Shown here in pieces: positions 15,300-23,600 of a DNA stretch of 64,000 nucleotides. Numbering within the stretch: position 1 is the stretch's first letter; the number at the start of each line of letters is the position of its first letter. The DNA comes from Chitinimonas arctica. GTDB lineage: Bacteria; Pseudomonadota; Gammaproteobacteria; Burkholderiales; Chitinimonadaceae. Under the pieces are notes generated by a model that made no database searches, was not told the origin of the DNA, and saw only the letters and a list, made by a program, of their open reading frames with translations. Made by a program: the position numbers and the translations under genes. Location of the stretch: positions 4,092,001 to 4,156,000 of the forward strand of contig NZ_CP041730.1 of the NCBI RefSeq assembly GCF_007431345.1. The letters are read 5' to 3'.

Positions 15300-15494
15300 A
15301 TGAAACGATCATTTGTCATTTCACAATTTGGGACGCAGACCGCCGTAGCACGGGCTCTTGATACGGTGAAATCAACTGTGAACAGCTGGCCGGAAGCCCT
15401 TCCGGACGCAGCCATTGGCCGAATCGCTCGCCTCCGCCCAGATGTCCTAAGAGCGTGGTGGAAAGTACAGCAAGAGTCGATCCCCGCTGAATGA
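15300..15494 (+). CDS. Cro-like repressor
   Basis: Encodes 64 residues from the ATG of MKRSFVISQFGTQTAVARAL, preceded by AAGGTGAT. The segment with TQTAVARALDTVKSTVNSWP is a Cro/YdaS-type helix-turn-helix. It is divergent from the CI-like gene and is the first gene of the rightward early transcript, the classical Cro position. A 3-codon GTG extension at 15291 overlaps the Shine-Dalgarno and is less likely. Confidence 0.85.
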   Translation: MKRSFVISQFGTQTAVARALDTVKSTVNSWPEALPDAAIGRIARLRPDVLRAWWKVQQESIPAE

Positions 15495-15510
15495 CCAGGG
15501 GCAATGTGAA

Positions 15511-15547
15511 AAGCCCCGCAGGCGTTGGCGCGCCGGGTGCGGGGCTT
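15511..15547. terminator. hairpin after the Cro-like gene
   Basis: Perfect 10-bp arms AAGCCCCGCA (15511-15520) and TGCGGGGCTT (15538-15547). The T-run is on the minus strand, so it terminates leftward transcripts; on the plus strand it may attenuate early transcription, as in lambda tR1. Confidence 0.65.
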
Positions 15548-15575
15548 GGTGTTCAGGCAAAGAACGAAGGGAATT

Positions 15576-15791
15576 ATGAAACAACTGAAGAAATTGCACC
15601 AGCGCATTGCCGACTGGCTGCGTGAACGTCGTATCGAGCGCTTCCGGGCCCTGATGGCAGCCGCCTATACCGCTGGCGATATTGTGGCTGCTCGCCGCAT
15701 ACAAAGCCGCTTCCTGGGCGAAATCCGGGCGCGATCGCCTGAACAGCGTCAGCGCATGGCTGCGCATTGGGCAGAGCGGGTGGCGTCATGA
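15576..15791 (+). CDS. small early phage protein, unknown
   Basis: Encodes 71 residues, Arg/Ala-rich and largely helical: MKQLKKLHQRIADWLRERR, then ERFRALMAAAYTAGDIVAAR. GAAGGGA precedes the ATG. Its stop overlaps the start of the replication initiator gene (ATGA), so it is co-translated with it. No family is recognised. Confidence 0.65.
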   Translation: MKQLKKLHQRIADWLRERRIERFRALMAAAYTAGDIVAARRIQSRFLGEIRARSPEQRQRMAAHWAERVAS

Positions 15792-16618
15792 GTAGCGTCG
15801 TTCGTCTGGTCGATTACCGTACTGCCGAGGCCGCTGAACCGGTGCAGGAGAGGCGTATGCAGCATGGCTTCGTCGCCATCCCCACCACGGTCGAGGATGC
15901 CCTGCTGCGCTCGCCTTTGAGCAAGCAGCAGGAGCGGGTTTTCCGCGCCATCCTGCGCAAGACTGTGGGCTACAACAAGGCCTCGGATTTCATCGCCACC
16001 ACCCAGTTGGCCGAGATGGTCGCCATGGACGAAGGCGACGTTCGGCGTGCCCTGATGACCCTGGAATCCATGGGTTTGATCGTGCGCGGCCAACGTCGTG
16101 CCATTGGTACTGAAATCGCGCCAAACCTTGATATATCGGGCTGGAATCTCGTTCGTGGGGAATCGCCACGTTCTATCCAGAAATCCCCACGTTCGTGTGA
16201 AATTCCCACGTCTATTCGTGGTGAATTCCCCCCCACAATAGACAACTCCAAAAGACAAGAAGAACCCCCTGTAGTCCCCCCAGCGAAAAAAGCGCCACGG
16301 CAGAAGCGGACCGAGCAGACGATGCGTGCCTGGCTGGAGACGACGAAGGCTGCTGGCGAGACGCCGATTCCCGAAGGCGACTCGGTGTTCCAGTACGCCG
16401 AGCAGGCTGGCATCCCGAGAGACTTCCTGCGTCTCTGCTGGTGCGAATTCCGTGACCGTCACTTGGACGGCGTGAAGACCTACAAGGACTGGCGTGCTGC
16501 CTTCCGGCTGTGCGTTCGTGCTGACTGGTACCGGCTGTGGGCGGAAAACCAGCAGGGTGAGAAGTACCTGACCACCGCCGGCAAGCAAGCGGCTGCCGTG
16601 CATGGGGTGGGCGAATGA
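15788..16618 (+). CDS. O-like phage replication initiator
   Basis: Encodes 276 residues from the ATG overlapping the previous stop. The N-terminal segment RVFRAILRKTVGYNKASD followed by TTQLAEMVAMDEGDVRRALM is a phage replication protein O-type winged helix. The central part is poorly structured and its DNA carries iterons, as in lambda O. The C-terminal helical part (from TEQTMRAWLETTKAAGE) probably contacts the helicase encoded next. The stop overlaps the dnaB-like start, so initiator and helicase are coupled. Confidence 0.88.
   Translation: MSSVVRLVDYRTAEAAEPVQERRMQHGFVAIPTTVEDALLRSPLSKQQERVFRAILRKTVGYNKASDFIATTQLAEMVAMDEGDVRRALMTLESMGLIVRGQRRAIGTEIAPNLDISGWNLVRGESPRSIQKSPRSCEIPTSIRGEFPPTIDNSKRQEEPPVVPPAKKAPRQKRTEQTMRAWLETTKAAGETPIPEGDSVFQYAEQAGIPRDFLRLCWCEFRDRHLDGVKTYKDWRAAFRLCVRADWYRLWAENQQGEKYLTTAGKQAAAVHGVGE
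16151..16230 (+). other. iteron-containing replication origin inside the O-like gene
   Basis: CCACGTTC-type repeats start near 16166, 16187 and 16206, spaced about 20 bp. They alternate with TTCGTG elements at 16152, 16192 and 16215 that form short palindromes of the GTGGGGAAT-CGCCAC kind. An A+T-containing stretch follows. The position within the initiator gene and the roughly helical spacing parallel the lambda origin. Confidence 0.7.
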
Positions 16619-18009
16619 GCGACATGACCCTTCCCCCACTGCCGGTGCTGTTCAGCGAACACGCCGAGACCGCGCTGATCGCTGGCCTGCTGATCGACAG
16701 CTACGCCCTGGACAACCTTGCCGACCAGCTGCTGCCGCGCCACTTCTTCCTGCCGGAATGCGCCCTGGTCTACTCGGTCATGCTGGGCCTGTTCCATGCG
16801 AATCGCCCCATCGATGCGGTGACCGTCGCGGAGGTGCTCGAACAGCGTGGCCAACTGAACGACTTGGGCGGCCTGGCTTGGTTCTCCTCGCTGGTGAACA
16901 ACTCGATTGGCTCGGCCAATGTGAAGCGCTACGCCGAGATCATCGTAGAGAAGGCGATGATGCGCGGTGGCATCTCGGCTGCCTCTTCGCTGATCGAACG
17001 GCTGGAAGCGGGCGACTGGGAGCATTCGCCGACCGAAGTGCTGCAAAGCGTGGCGGCACAGATCGAATCGCTGGCGGACACCGATGCCTGCGATGCCGAC
17101 ACCGTGACCGCCTCCCAGGTAGCGCACAGCGCCGTGCTGGAAATCCAGGCAACGCTGGAGGCTGGCGACACACCACGAGGCGTACAAACCGGCATTGCCG
17201 AGCTGGATGCCGCACTGGGTGGCGGTTTCCGCGACGGTGACTTGGTGATCGTGGCCGGCCGGCCCGGTATGGGCAAGACCGTGCTGGCGATGAACATCGC
17301 CGAGCGGCTGGCCGAACGTGCGCCAGTAGCGGTCTTCAGCATGGAGATGGGCCGCGAACAACTGGGCATGCGCCAGATCGCCAGCTTGGGCAGTGTGGAC
17401 CTGGGTGGCCTAATGCGGGCCGAGCTGTCTGAAGATGATCAGCACTGCATGGTGGCCGCGCTGGGCAAGATCGACGCGCTGAAGCTGGAAATCGATTTCC
17501 GGCCAGCGCTGACAGTTGCACAGGTGCGCGCCAAGTGCCGCAAGTTGCGTCGCAAGAACGGTGGCCTAGGGCTGATCGTGGTGGACTACCTGCAATTGAT
17601 GCAACACCCCTGTGCGGAAAACCGCGTCAACGAAATCACCAAGATTAGCGGCGGCCTCAAGGCCCTGGCCAAGGAGATGCAATGCCCGGTGATTGCCCTG
17701 TCCCAGCTGTCGCGCAAGGTGGAAGAGCGTATGGACAAGCATCCGCAGATGGCTGACCTCCGTGAGTCCGGCTCCATTGAACAAGACGCCGACACCATCC
17801 TGTTTGCCTATCGAGACGAGTACTACAACGTCGATTCCGCCTGGAAGGGCGTGGCCGAGATCGGTATCGCCAAGCAGCGCATGGGCGAGTCGGGCAAGTG
17901 GGTACGGGCCGTATTCGAGGGCCAATACAGCCGCTTCCGCAATCTGTCGCAGGACTGGACGGCACCGGTGGCACCCAAACCCACCGCGCGTAGAGGCGGG
18001 TTTGCATGA
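16615..18009 (+). CDS. dnaB: replicative DNA helicase, DnaB type
   Basis: Encodes 464 residues, full DnaB length. The N-terminal helical domain (HAETALIAGLLIDS) is followed by a linker and the RecA-fold C-terminal domain: Walker A GRPGMGKT (215-222), the FSMEMG segment, Walker B LIVVDYLQLM, ALSQLSRKVE, DLRESGSIEQDAD, and the arginine-finger region AKQRMGESG. It unwinds DNA at the phage origin and is recruited by the O-like protein. It is coupled by 4-bp overlaps to both neighbours. Confidence 0.96.
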   Translation: MSDMTLPPLPVLFSEHAETALIAGLLIDSYALDNLADQLLPRHFFLPECALVYSVMLGLFHANRPIDAVTVAEVLEQRGQLNDLGGLAWFSSLVNNSIGSANVKRYAEIIVEKAMMRGGISAASSLIERLEAGDWEHSPTEVLQSVAAQIESLADTDACDADTVTASQVAHSAVLEIQATLEAGDTPRGVQTGIAELDAALGGGFRDGDLVIVAGRPGMGKTVLAMNIAERLAERAPVAVFSMEMGREQLGMRQIASLGSVDLGGLMRAELSEDDQHCMVAALGKIDALKLEIDFRPALTVAQVRAKCRKLRRKNGGLGLIVVDYLQLMQHPCAENRVNEITKISGGLKALAKEMQCPVIALSQLSRKVEERMDKHPQMADLRESGSIEQDADTILFAYRDEYYNVDSAWKGVAEIGIAKQRMGESGKWVRAVFEGQYSRFRNLSQDWTAPVAPKPTARRGGFA

Positions 18010-18938
18010 GCGATACGACCGCAGCATCAAAACAGCCCTACCAACAAGCCGGCACAACAGATGCCGACAAGCAATTTACCCAAGGAATTGAGAAGCGCAT
18101 GACCCGAAATAACGAACTGCACACCCTGACAACGGGACTGACGGATTTGGACGCACTGCTGGGCGGTGGCCTGCAGCCGGGCCAGCTGGTTTTGGTCGAT
18201 GGTCCGCCTGGCATCGGCAAGACGGGGCTGGGCGTGGGCATTGCGCTAGCCAATGCCCAGGCGGGCGTTGCTACTGCCTACCACAGCCTCGAAAGGTCGG
18301 CAGCTCAGCTGGGGGCGCGCTTCGTGGCATCCGCAAGCGGCGTGAGCCTTTCTCAGATCAAAAGCGCACGATTATCCGACGAGGAACTCAGCCGATACCT
18401 AGCTGCAGCCGAGCAACTGTCGCCCATGCCGATGTGGTTCGTAGATCGCACGCGCCGCACGGTTGCGCAACTCACCCGAGATGCCTGCAAGCTCAAACGC
18501 GAGCGAGGACTGTCGCTGCTGGTCGTCGATCATCTCCATCTGATCGCGGAAGATGGCGCCGGACTGGCCTTGTCCTTGGAGATGGCCATCTCCCGCTTGA
18601 AGCGCCTGGCTGTAGAGCTGGATATCTGCATCGTGCTGATGGGGCATTTGCACAAGCGGCCTGCACAGCTAGACGCTTACTCCCTCCCCAGCTTGACCGA
18701 CCTGCGCTACTTGTCAGTCATTGAGCACTATCCGGATGTGGTCCTGTTACTCCACCGTTCGGGGTATTACGACCCGACTGTTGATCAAACGGCGGCGGAC
18801 ATTGTGTTGGCGAAGCATCGGATGGGAAAAACAGGCGTGGTACTGGCAGCTTGGCAGTCGGCGTGCGCCAGATTCGTGGATGCGTCACCTGCCCACTACA
18901 CATCACCCGACCAACGCTACGCGGAGTCTGCATATTGA
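18006..18938 (+). CDS. second DnaB-like RecA-fold ATPase (no N-terminal domain)
   Basis: Encodes 310 residues. After a 35-residue disordered start, it matches only the C-terminal RecA-like domain of DnaB: GLTDLDALLGGGLQPGQLVL, Walker A GPPGIGKT (66-73), Walker B LLVVDHLHLI, LMGHLHKRPAQ, and KHRMGKTGVV at the arginine-finger region. The order parallels the preceding helicase, but key stretches differ: SLER for SMEM, and DLRYLSVIEHYPD for DLRESGSIEQDAD. It may be a helicase loader or partner, a modified second helicase, or a recombination ATPase. The ATGA overlap with dnaB shows co-translation. Confidence 0.85.
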   Translation: MSDTTAASKQPYQQAGTTDADKQFTQGIEKRMTRNNELHTLTTGLTDLDALLGGGLQPGQLVLVDGPPGIGKTGLGVGIALANAQAGVATAYHSLERSAAQLGARFVASASGVSLSQIKSARLSDEELSRYLAAAEQLSPMPMWFVDRTRRTVAQLTRDACKLKRERGLSLLVVDHLHLIAEDGAGLALSLEMAISRLKRLAVELDICIVLMGHLHKRPAQLDAYSLPSLTDLRYLSVIEHYPDVVLLLHRSGYYDPTVDQTAADIVLAKHRMGKTGVVLAAWQSACARFVDASPAHYTSPDQRYAESAY

Positions 18939-19366
18939 GCGAACGCATGGAATATCGCGTGCCGGCCGAACCTGCATTGCGCCCAATCATGCTGCGGGTG
19001 TGGCAGCAGGTGAAGGGCCTGGTCGATGCTGGCGTGGTGGCCCGCCTGCGAGTGGAAGCCGGCGACGCCCGCAGCAGCGAGCAGAACGAAAAGATGTGGG
19101 CCATGCTGGCCGACGTTGCTCGCCAGGTGGAGTGGTACGGCCAGTGGCTGACTGCCGAGGAGTGGAAGCACGTCTTTTCGGCAGCCCTGGAAAAGCAGCG
19201 TGTCGTGCCTGCCCTGGAGGGCGGCGGCTTCGTCGTCCTGGGCGTGTCAACCCGCCGGCAATCGAAACGTTGGTTCAGCGACATGTTCGAGCTGATGTAT
19301 GCCTTCGGGTCGGAACGCAATGTGCGCTGGTCTGCGCCGGCCTGGATGGCGGAGGCTAGCCGATGA
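18935..19366 (+). CDS. ninB: NinB-family recombination protein
   Basis: Encodes about 143 residues. TTG at 18935 overlaps the previous stop and lies 8 bp after GGAG; the ATG at 18947 (MEYRVPAE) is the alternative. Lambda NinB features are clear: SSEQNEKMWAMLADVARQVE, followed by QWLTAEEWKHVFSAAL, VVPALEGGGFVVLG and ELMYAFGSERNVRW. NinB (Orf) binds single-stranded DNA and SSB and helps load recombinases. This fits the SSB-like and Sak4-like genes in the same prophage. Confidence 0.92.
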   Translation: MSERMEYRVPAEPALRPIMLRVWQQVKGLVDAGVVARLRVEAGDARSSEQNEKMWAMLADVARQVEWYGQWLTAEEWKHVFSAALEKQRVVPALEGGGFVVLGVSTRRQSKRWFSDMFELMYAFGSERNVRWSAPAWMAEASR

Positions 19367-19671
19367 GCATCCACAGCAAGAAACTGCGCGGCAGTGCCCA
19401 GGGCGAAGACTGCACCTTCCAGATCGCAGGCGTATGCCAGGACCGGACCGACACCGTCGTGTTGTGCCATCTGCCGGATGAAAGCCACGGCATGGGACTG
19501 AAGGCGGACGACATCAGCGCCGCATTCGGGTGCTGGGCATGCCATGACGCCATCGACGGCCGCGTACGGCATACCTTCGCACCGGGCGAGAAGGACTGGT
19601 ATCTGCGCCGCGCCCAAAGCCGGACCTTGCGCCGCTGGGTAGAGCTTGGCCTGGTCAAGGTGGCCGGATGA
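19363..19671 (+). CDS. DUF1364-like phage nuclease-associated protein
   Basis: Encodes 102 residues. The opening MSIHSKKLRGSAQGEDCTFQ, the CHLPDESHGMGLKADD stretch and FGCWACHDAIDGR follow the DUF1364 pattern. Conserved Cys and His residues suggest a zinc-bound HNH-like fold. Members sit in the nin region of lambdoid phages. Start and stop overlap neighbours by 4 bp. The function is unproven. Confidence 0.8.
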   Translation: MSIHSKKLRGSAQGEDCTFQIAGVCQDRTDTVVLCHLPDESHGMGLKADDISAAFGCWACHDAIDGRVRHTFAPGEKDWYLRRAQSRTLRRWVELGLVKVAG

Positions 19672-19883
19672 GCCCGGACTGCCGACGCTGCGCCGAGCTA
19701 TCGGTCTTCGCCAACTGCGGCGCCATCCTGCATGGCCGGGTGCGCAAGGCGGATGGCACGCCCTATATGCCTGGCTCGCTCAGCGGCCCGCCTAATCCCA
19801 CCGCCTGGGCAGCCAGATGCGGTGCCTTCACTGAAACCGGCTATGCGGTCAGCCTCCCGAAAATGGGGCCGCATTGGACATGA
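19668..19883 (+). CDS. small nin-region protein, unknown
   Basis: Encodes 71 residues starting MSPDCRRCAELSVFANCGAI. It has four cysteines (CRRC, NCG, RCG) that could bind metal. It is coupled by ATGA overlaps to the DUF1364-like gene upstream and the RusA gene downstream, which supports its reality. No known family is recognised. Confidence 0.6.
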   Translation: MSPDCRRCAELSVFANCGAILHGRVRKADGTPYMPGSLSGPPNPTAWAARCGAFTETGYAVSLPKMGPHWT

Positions 19884-20347
19884 ACCCGATAACAACAGAA
19901 AGCAATATGGATCTAAAGACACTCAGTTTTACCATTCCCGGCGAGCCGCAAGGCAAAGGCCGCGGTCGTATCGTGCGCTGGGGCAAAAAGGCCGGTATCA
20001 AGACGCCGGAGAAGACCGTCGCTTACGAGGGCTTGGTCGCGCATCGCGCTGCACAAGCGATGGATGGCGCTACACCGCTGGAGGGTGCCGTCGCCGTGAC
20101 CATGCACATCACCGTCTCGGTACCGCGCTCCTGGTCCAAGCGTCGCCGCGAGCATGCCCTCGCTGGTCGAGTGCTGCCGACTACCAAGCCCGATATCGAC
20201 AATATCGAAAAGGCCATCTTTGACGGCTTGAACGGCATGGTCTGGCGCGACGACGTGCAAGTGGTCGAGGTCCGCAAACAGAAGCGTTATGGCGAACTAT
20301 CCGGTGTGTCCGTAGCTATTCGGTCGCTTGAGGGGGAGGCCGTATGA
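19880..20347 (+). CDS. rusA: RusA-type Holliday junction resolvase
   Basis: Encodes 155 residues from the ATG overlapping the previous stop; an in-frame ATG at 19907 (MDLKTLSFTIPG) is an alternative. FTIPGEPQGKGRGR, TTKPDIDNIEKAIFDGLNG and WRDDVQVVEV carry the conserved acidic residues of RusA (Asp pair in PDIDN and Asp in RDDVQ). It cleaves four-way junctions, resolving recombination intermediates and branched DNA before packaging. Confidence 0.95.
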   Translation: MNPITTESNMDLKTLSFTIPGEPQGKGRGRIVRWGKKAGIKTPEKTVAYEGLVAHRAAQAMDGATPLEGAVAVTMHITVSVPRSWSKRRREHALAGRVLPTTKPDIDNIEKAIFDGLNGMVWRDDVQVVEVRKQKRYGELSGVSVAIRSLEGEAV

Positions 20348-20547
20348 AGACACTACGCAGCAGTCTCGCCGGCCATGCCGCGACCGGCCCGGCAGACGAT
20401 ACCGAACTGAAGCAACTGCGCGCCGCCGCCTGGCACAAGCAAGGCGTGCTGGTGGTGCGATTGGACGATGTTCGCGACGACTGGGATCGCCTGCATCTGA
20501 GCAATATCGCAACTGAACTGTATGGACAACGTAAGGGGGCCCGCTAA
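20344..20547 (+). CDS. small nin-region protein, unknown
   Basis: Encodes 67 residues: MKTLRSSLAGHAATGPADDT, then a short hydrophobic strand GVLVVRLDDVRDDWDRL. It is coupled to rusA (ATGA) and its stop overlaps the next start (TAATG). No family is recognised. The position suggests a late-early accessory protein. Confidence 0.6.
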   Translation: MKTLRSSLAGHAATGPADDTELKQLRAAAWHKQGVLVVRLDDVRDDWDRLHLSNIATELYGQRKGAR

Positions 20548-21155
20548 TGGCAATTTTTAAGAGCGTGCCGCAAGCACTGCATTTCGCCTACACCATCGAG
20601 GCCTACGAGATTGGCGCCGAAAGCGCCATGACTAAGGCACTGCGCCGCATCATGATGGATCTGGGCATCTGGGAAGAGCCTGGCACGACGAATACCTCGG
20701 TGGACTTCAGCGGCCTGGACCGCATAGAAGTCCGGGCCCAATGCGCCATGATTCGCCAGATGGTGGACGATCATCTGCCTTGGGAAGAGCGCTGCGCCAT
20801 CGTGGCCCGCTATGAGCCCGCCGAGCGGGTCGAAGAAAACGGTAAACGCCGCTTCCTGTTTTCGCCGATTCGCTACGAGGCAATCCGGGCGCTATCGGAA
20901 TATCTGGCACCTTCGTTCGGCCGCTACAACCGCGACACTATCGACCTGATCGTCGCGCGGGTGTCGGATCGTCGGGTGGTGGAAGGTGGCTACCGCGAAG
21001 TGGCGGCCAAGCTGGGCATGGCGCATACGACCTTTGCCGACGTGTACAAGCGGGTACGAGGGCGGGTCATCGAGCTGGAGAACCAGGCAGCGGACAGACT
21101 GCTTGTCCGGTTTTCGCCTGAACTCGTAGAAAGCGATACTTGCTTAACAAATTAA
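20547..21155 (+). CDS. candidate late-gene regulator (Q position)
   Basis: Encodes 202 residues and is the last gene of the rightward early operon, where lambda carries antiterminator Q. An N-terminal helical part (MAIFKSVPQALHFAYTIEAY) and a middle segment with MIRQMVDDHLPWEERCAIVA precede a C-terminal part with a helix-turn-helix look: GGYREVAAKLGMAHTTFADV, then YKRVRGRVIELE. No zinc finger or Q signature is evident, so the antiterminator role is inferred from position and the DNA-binding-like C-terminus. Confidence 0.55.
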   Translation: MAIFKSVPQALHFAYTIEAYEIGAESAMTKALRRIMMDLGIWEEPGTTNTSVDFSGLDRIEVRAQCAMIRQMVDDHLPWEERCAIVARYEPAERVEENGKRRFLFSPIRYEAIRALSEYLAPSFGRYNRDTIDLIVARVSDRRVVEGGYREVAAKLGMAHTTFADVYKRVRGRVIELENQAADRLLVRFSPELVESDTCLTN

Positions 21156-21246
21156 GCCTCATGCCCGGCATGGTGTTTTTATTGCTACCACTGAAGCGAA
21201 TGGACTAAAAGGGAGGCCTTAATTTAATTAGCTAAATTTAGATTAG

Positions 21247-21281
21247 AAAAAATATTAGGCAGGTTGAGCTTCGGCTGCCTT
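21247..21281 (-). terminator. terminator of the leftward membrane-protein gene
   Basis: On the minus strand AGGCAG (21280-21275) pairs with CTGCCT (21262-21257), followed by TAATATTTTTT. It lies 35-65 bp past the stop at 21315. Confidence 0.65.
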
Positions 21282-21314
21282 GCTTACCATGTTGCCGGAG
21301 CCATGGCTTTAAAT

Positions 21315-23015
21315 TCAGATTTCGTCGGCCACTATCGCACCATGGCTAGAGTCCTCAGGGCGCAGTAGGTCTAGATATATCTTTGTTGAATGCGTTAGGA
21401 CCAAACGGCTTTCAGCTTCGTCGAAACTGAGGCGCCCAATTAAAACAGTTTCAGCTATTGCTGGGCTTTTTTGCCTTAGCTTAAGATAGTTTTCCTTTAC
21501 CCATGAAATAGTAACTTTTTTTAGTGCGTGGGTTGATCGATCATTTTTATTAGTGGTGAAGCCAAGCTCGTTTAAACACAAGCCAAGGATTCGGGAGTCT
21601 TTAGGATTTGGCGCTTTAGCCAAAAAAGTGATCGAATCATACAAGAGACGTCGAACCTTCAGTCTTATTATCTTCCACGCAGCCCCTGGTTTTCCTAGCC
21701 CCCAAAGTGAACCCCACAAAAAACTGCGATTGAAATTTTCTTCAAGCCCTATTGATTTTCTTATACAGGAAAGTGTGAAAAATATCTCAAAAATCAATTC
21801 CGCCACATCATCAAGAATGCCATTTAAACGGGGGCGATTATTAACTCCATGAGATAGCACCGGGTGTAATTTTTGCGAACTTATTAAATTAACTGCCTTT
21901 TCGATAAAATTGGCAGCTACGACAAGCCTATGTAGTGTATCACCGCTATATGCCTTTAGCTCGTCCATATTTTTAATGTCATGAAATGCTTGTTGAATCC
22001 GCATGAACGTTAACGACACAGGGAGGGATCGTTGCAATTGAAGATCCATTGTCAAGCAATCTTCCAGCGTGTATAGGAAGGCAGTGTAGTACGCTTCCCA
22101 TTGCGTGCTCTTCCATTTGTACTGTTCCTCGGGGCTAATATCAAATGCTGATATGGAGTAGGTAGCTAAACTTTCAATAAGATTGAAATCTCCGTACACG
22201 GCTTGACTAACTGGTTTTATATAACCCAACAGTCCCGAATTGAAACCTTCGGCCTCCTCGTAAAGGAAAGACTCTCCGTGTGCAATTGCTTCAATCGTTA
22301 TATTTCGCGCAAAATGCCCTATTGGAATGTTGAATACCTTGGTATTGGACATTGCATTAAAAATTTCTTGCGCAGTAACTGGAGAGGCGCCAACGATTTG
22401 TCGGCAGAATTTGCGATTTGCTATAAGTAGCAAAATGCTGCCCGCATGCTTTCCTGTCTCTGTAACATTAGAAGTAGTTATGAGCGGTTTGTTCACATCG
22501 TGGTATGGATTCGGAATGCAGTACGATTTGGCTACCAAGGATTTCGCTGATAACGCAACTTCGTGTGCAATTATCTTAAGTTCATCCTCATCGCCACGTA
22601 AAATGTAGCGATAAAGTTCCATCCTATAACGTTCTGCATTGCGCTTTCCGAATATGGCCGGGTAAAGAAACGCATAATACATCCAGGTTAGAAATGTCCC
22701 TAAGAACAATAAGCCAAATATACCCTGCCAAATACTGAGAGTGAGCCACGTGGGGCTAAGAGTCCACCATTTTTCGTTTATCCAAACTTCCGTTAATAAC
22801 GTTTGCAATCCAATTATTGTCATTACGGCAAACGTAGATTTATAGAGTGGCCCAGGGGCGACAGCAATTCGAAATTTATATCGGACGTCTGTTATTGTAT
22901 AAACAATCGCTAACAAAGCAACTGCTGCAAGGAATTCTGAAAATCCGAATATCTTATTGGGAGGACTTCCAGAGGGAGGAGCAAAGCAGAATGCCCAGTA
23001 GCAAACTTCCTTCAT
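21315..23015 (-). CDS. 566-aa membrane protein of unknown function (moron)
   Basis: The N-terminus holds four hydrophobic segments in about 130 residues (FLAAVALLAIVYTITD, STFAVMTIIGLQTLL, IWQGIFGLLFLGTFLTWMYY and neighbours). A large soluble C-terminal domain without recognised motifs follows. The gene is distinctly A+T-rich compared with its neighbours, is read opposite to the surrounding phage genes, and has its own terminator. These are hallmarks of a moron acquired horizontally. The architecture, a small membrane anchor plus a big unknown cytoplasmic domain, recalls several antiphage effectors, but no catalytic motif was found. Confidence 0.7.
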   Translation of the reverse strand: MKEVCYWAFCFAPPSGSPPNKIFGFSEFLAAVALLAIVYTITDVRYKFRIAVAPGPLYKSTFAVMTIIGLQTLLTEVWINEKWWTLSPTWLTLSIWQGIFGLLFLGTFLTWMYYAFLYPAIFGKRNAERYRMELYRYILRGDEDELKIIAHEVALSAKSLVAKSYCIPNPYHDVNKPLITTSNVTETGKHAGSILLLIANRKFCRQIVGASPVTAQEIFNAMSNTKVFNIPIGHFARNITIEAIAHGESFLYEEAEGFNSGLLGYIKPVSQAVYGDFNLIESLATYSISAFDISPEEQYKWKSTQWEAYYTAFLYTLEDCLTMDLQLQRSLPVSLTFMRIQQAFHDIKNMDELKAYSGDTLHRLVVAANFIEKAVNLISSQKLHPVLSHGVNNRPRLNGILDDVAELIFEIFFTLSCIRKSIGLEENFNRSFLWGSLWGLGKPGAAWKIIRLKVRRLLYDSITFLAKAPNPKDSRILGLCLNELGFTTNKNDRSTHALKKVTISWVKENYLKLRQKSPAIAETVLIGRLSFDEAESRLVLTHSTKIYLDLLRPEDSSHGAIVADEI

Positions 23016-23110
23016 CGTAAATATCTCGAAAAAATAGCGATGGCGCTGCCATTAACATAGCGTCTCGGATAAGAGAATGCATAAGAATTGGCGTCAATCT
23101 GGTCCGAGGC

Positions 23111-23139
23111 TTCCCAAATCCGTACAAATAAGGTATAGT
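23111..23139 (+). promoter_or_regulatory. promoter-like site before an early terminator
   Basis: TTCCCA (23111-23116) and TATAGT (23134-23139) have 17-bp spacing. A strong terminator follows about 30 bp after the expected start, a lambda pR'-tR'-like arrangement. It points towards the late genes, but cargo genes lie between. Confidence 0.4.
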
Positions 23140-23168
23140 CTTGCTACTTTCCAAAGGAAGGTACGTCC

Positions 23169-23200
23169 AAGCCCGCCAGTTAACGCTGAGCGGGCTTTTT
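23169..23200 (+). terminator. strong rho-independent terminator
   Basis: AGCCCGC (23170-23176) pairs with GCGGGCT (23190-23196), followed by a T-run to 23200. It is close behind a promoter-like site and upstream of the diguanylate cyclase and the late operon. Confidence 0.85.
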
Positions 23201-23600
23201 CGTTTCCGTCGTTGGGGTATGAGAAGAGGCGGCCGGTGCCATTTTCGACAAAACCCGCACTCGCGGCGGCCCCATGAGTGCGATCGCTACAGGCCGAACT
23301 GCACCTTAGAGTGTCTCATCGCAACGGAATCGCTTTTCTCTATGTGCGCTGTCCCACCGACCAGTGCCTGACATGCTGTTACGGTGATCATGATGATCAA
23401 CGGGACCTCCCAGCATCCGAACTGAAAAAACCCATGCATACGCTCAACTTCGCATTCAGTAGCATCACCTGCGACCGCTGCACCGTCGTTGGGCAGCGCG
23501 CGTCGGGCCAGCCGTCGTCAGGCTTCGAGATGCCGCGAAGGCTCGTCGGGAAAGGGATGTCGAACAGCTGCGGCCATGAGCGCGAAAATGGGAGGCGTTC
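23201..23600. other. region without a convincing gene
   Basis: About 400 bp between the terminator and the diguanylate cyclase gene. A plus-strand frame (23278-23604) is open, but its composition and lack of a ribosome-binding site argue against a gene. The region probably carries the promoter of the cyclase. Confidence 0.5.
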
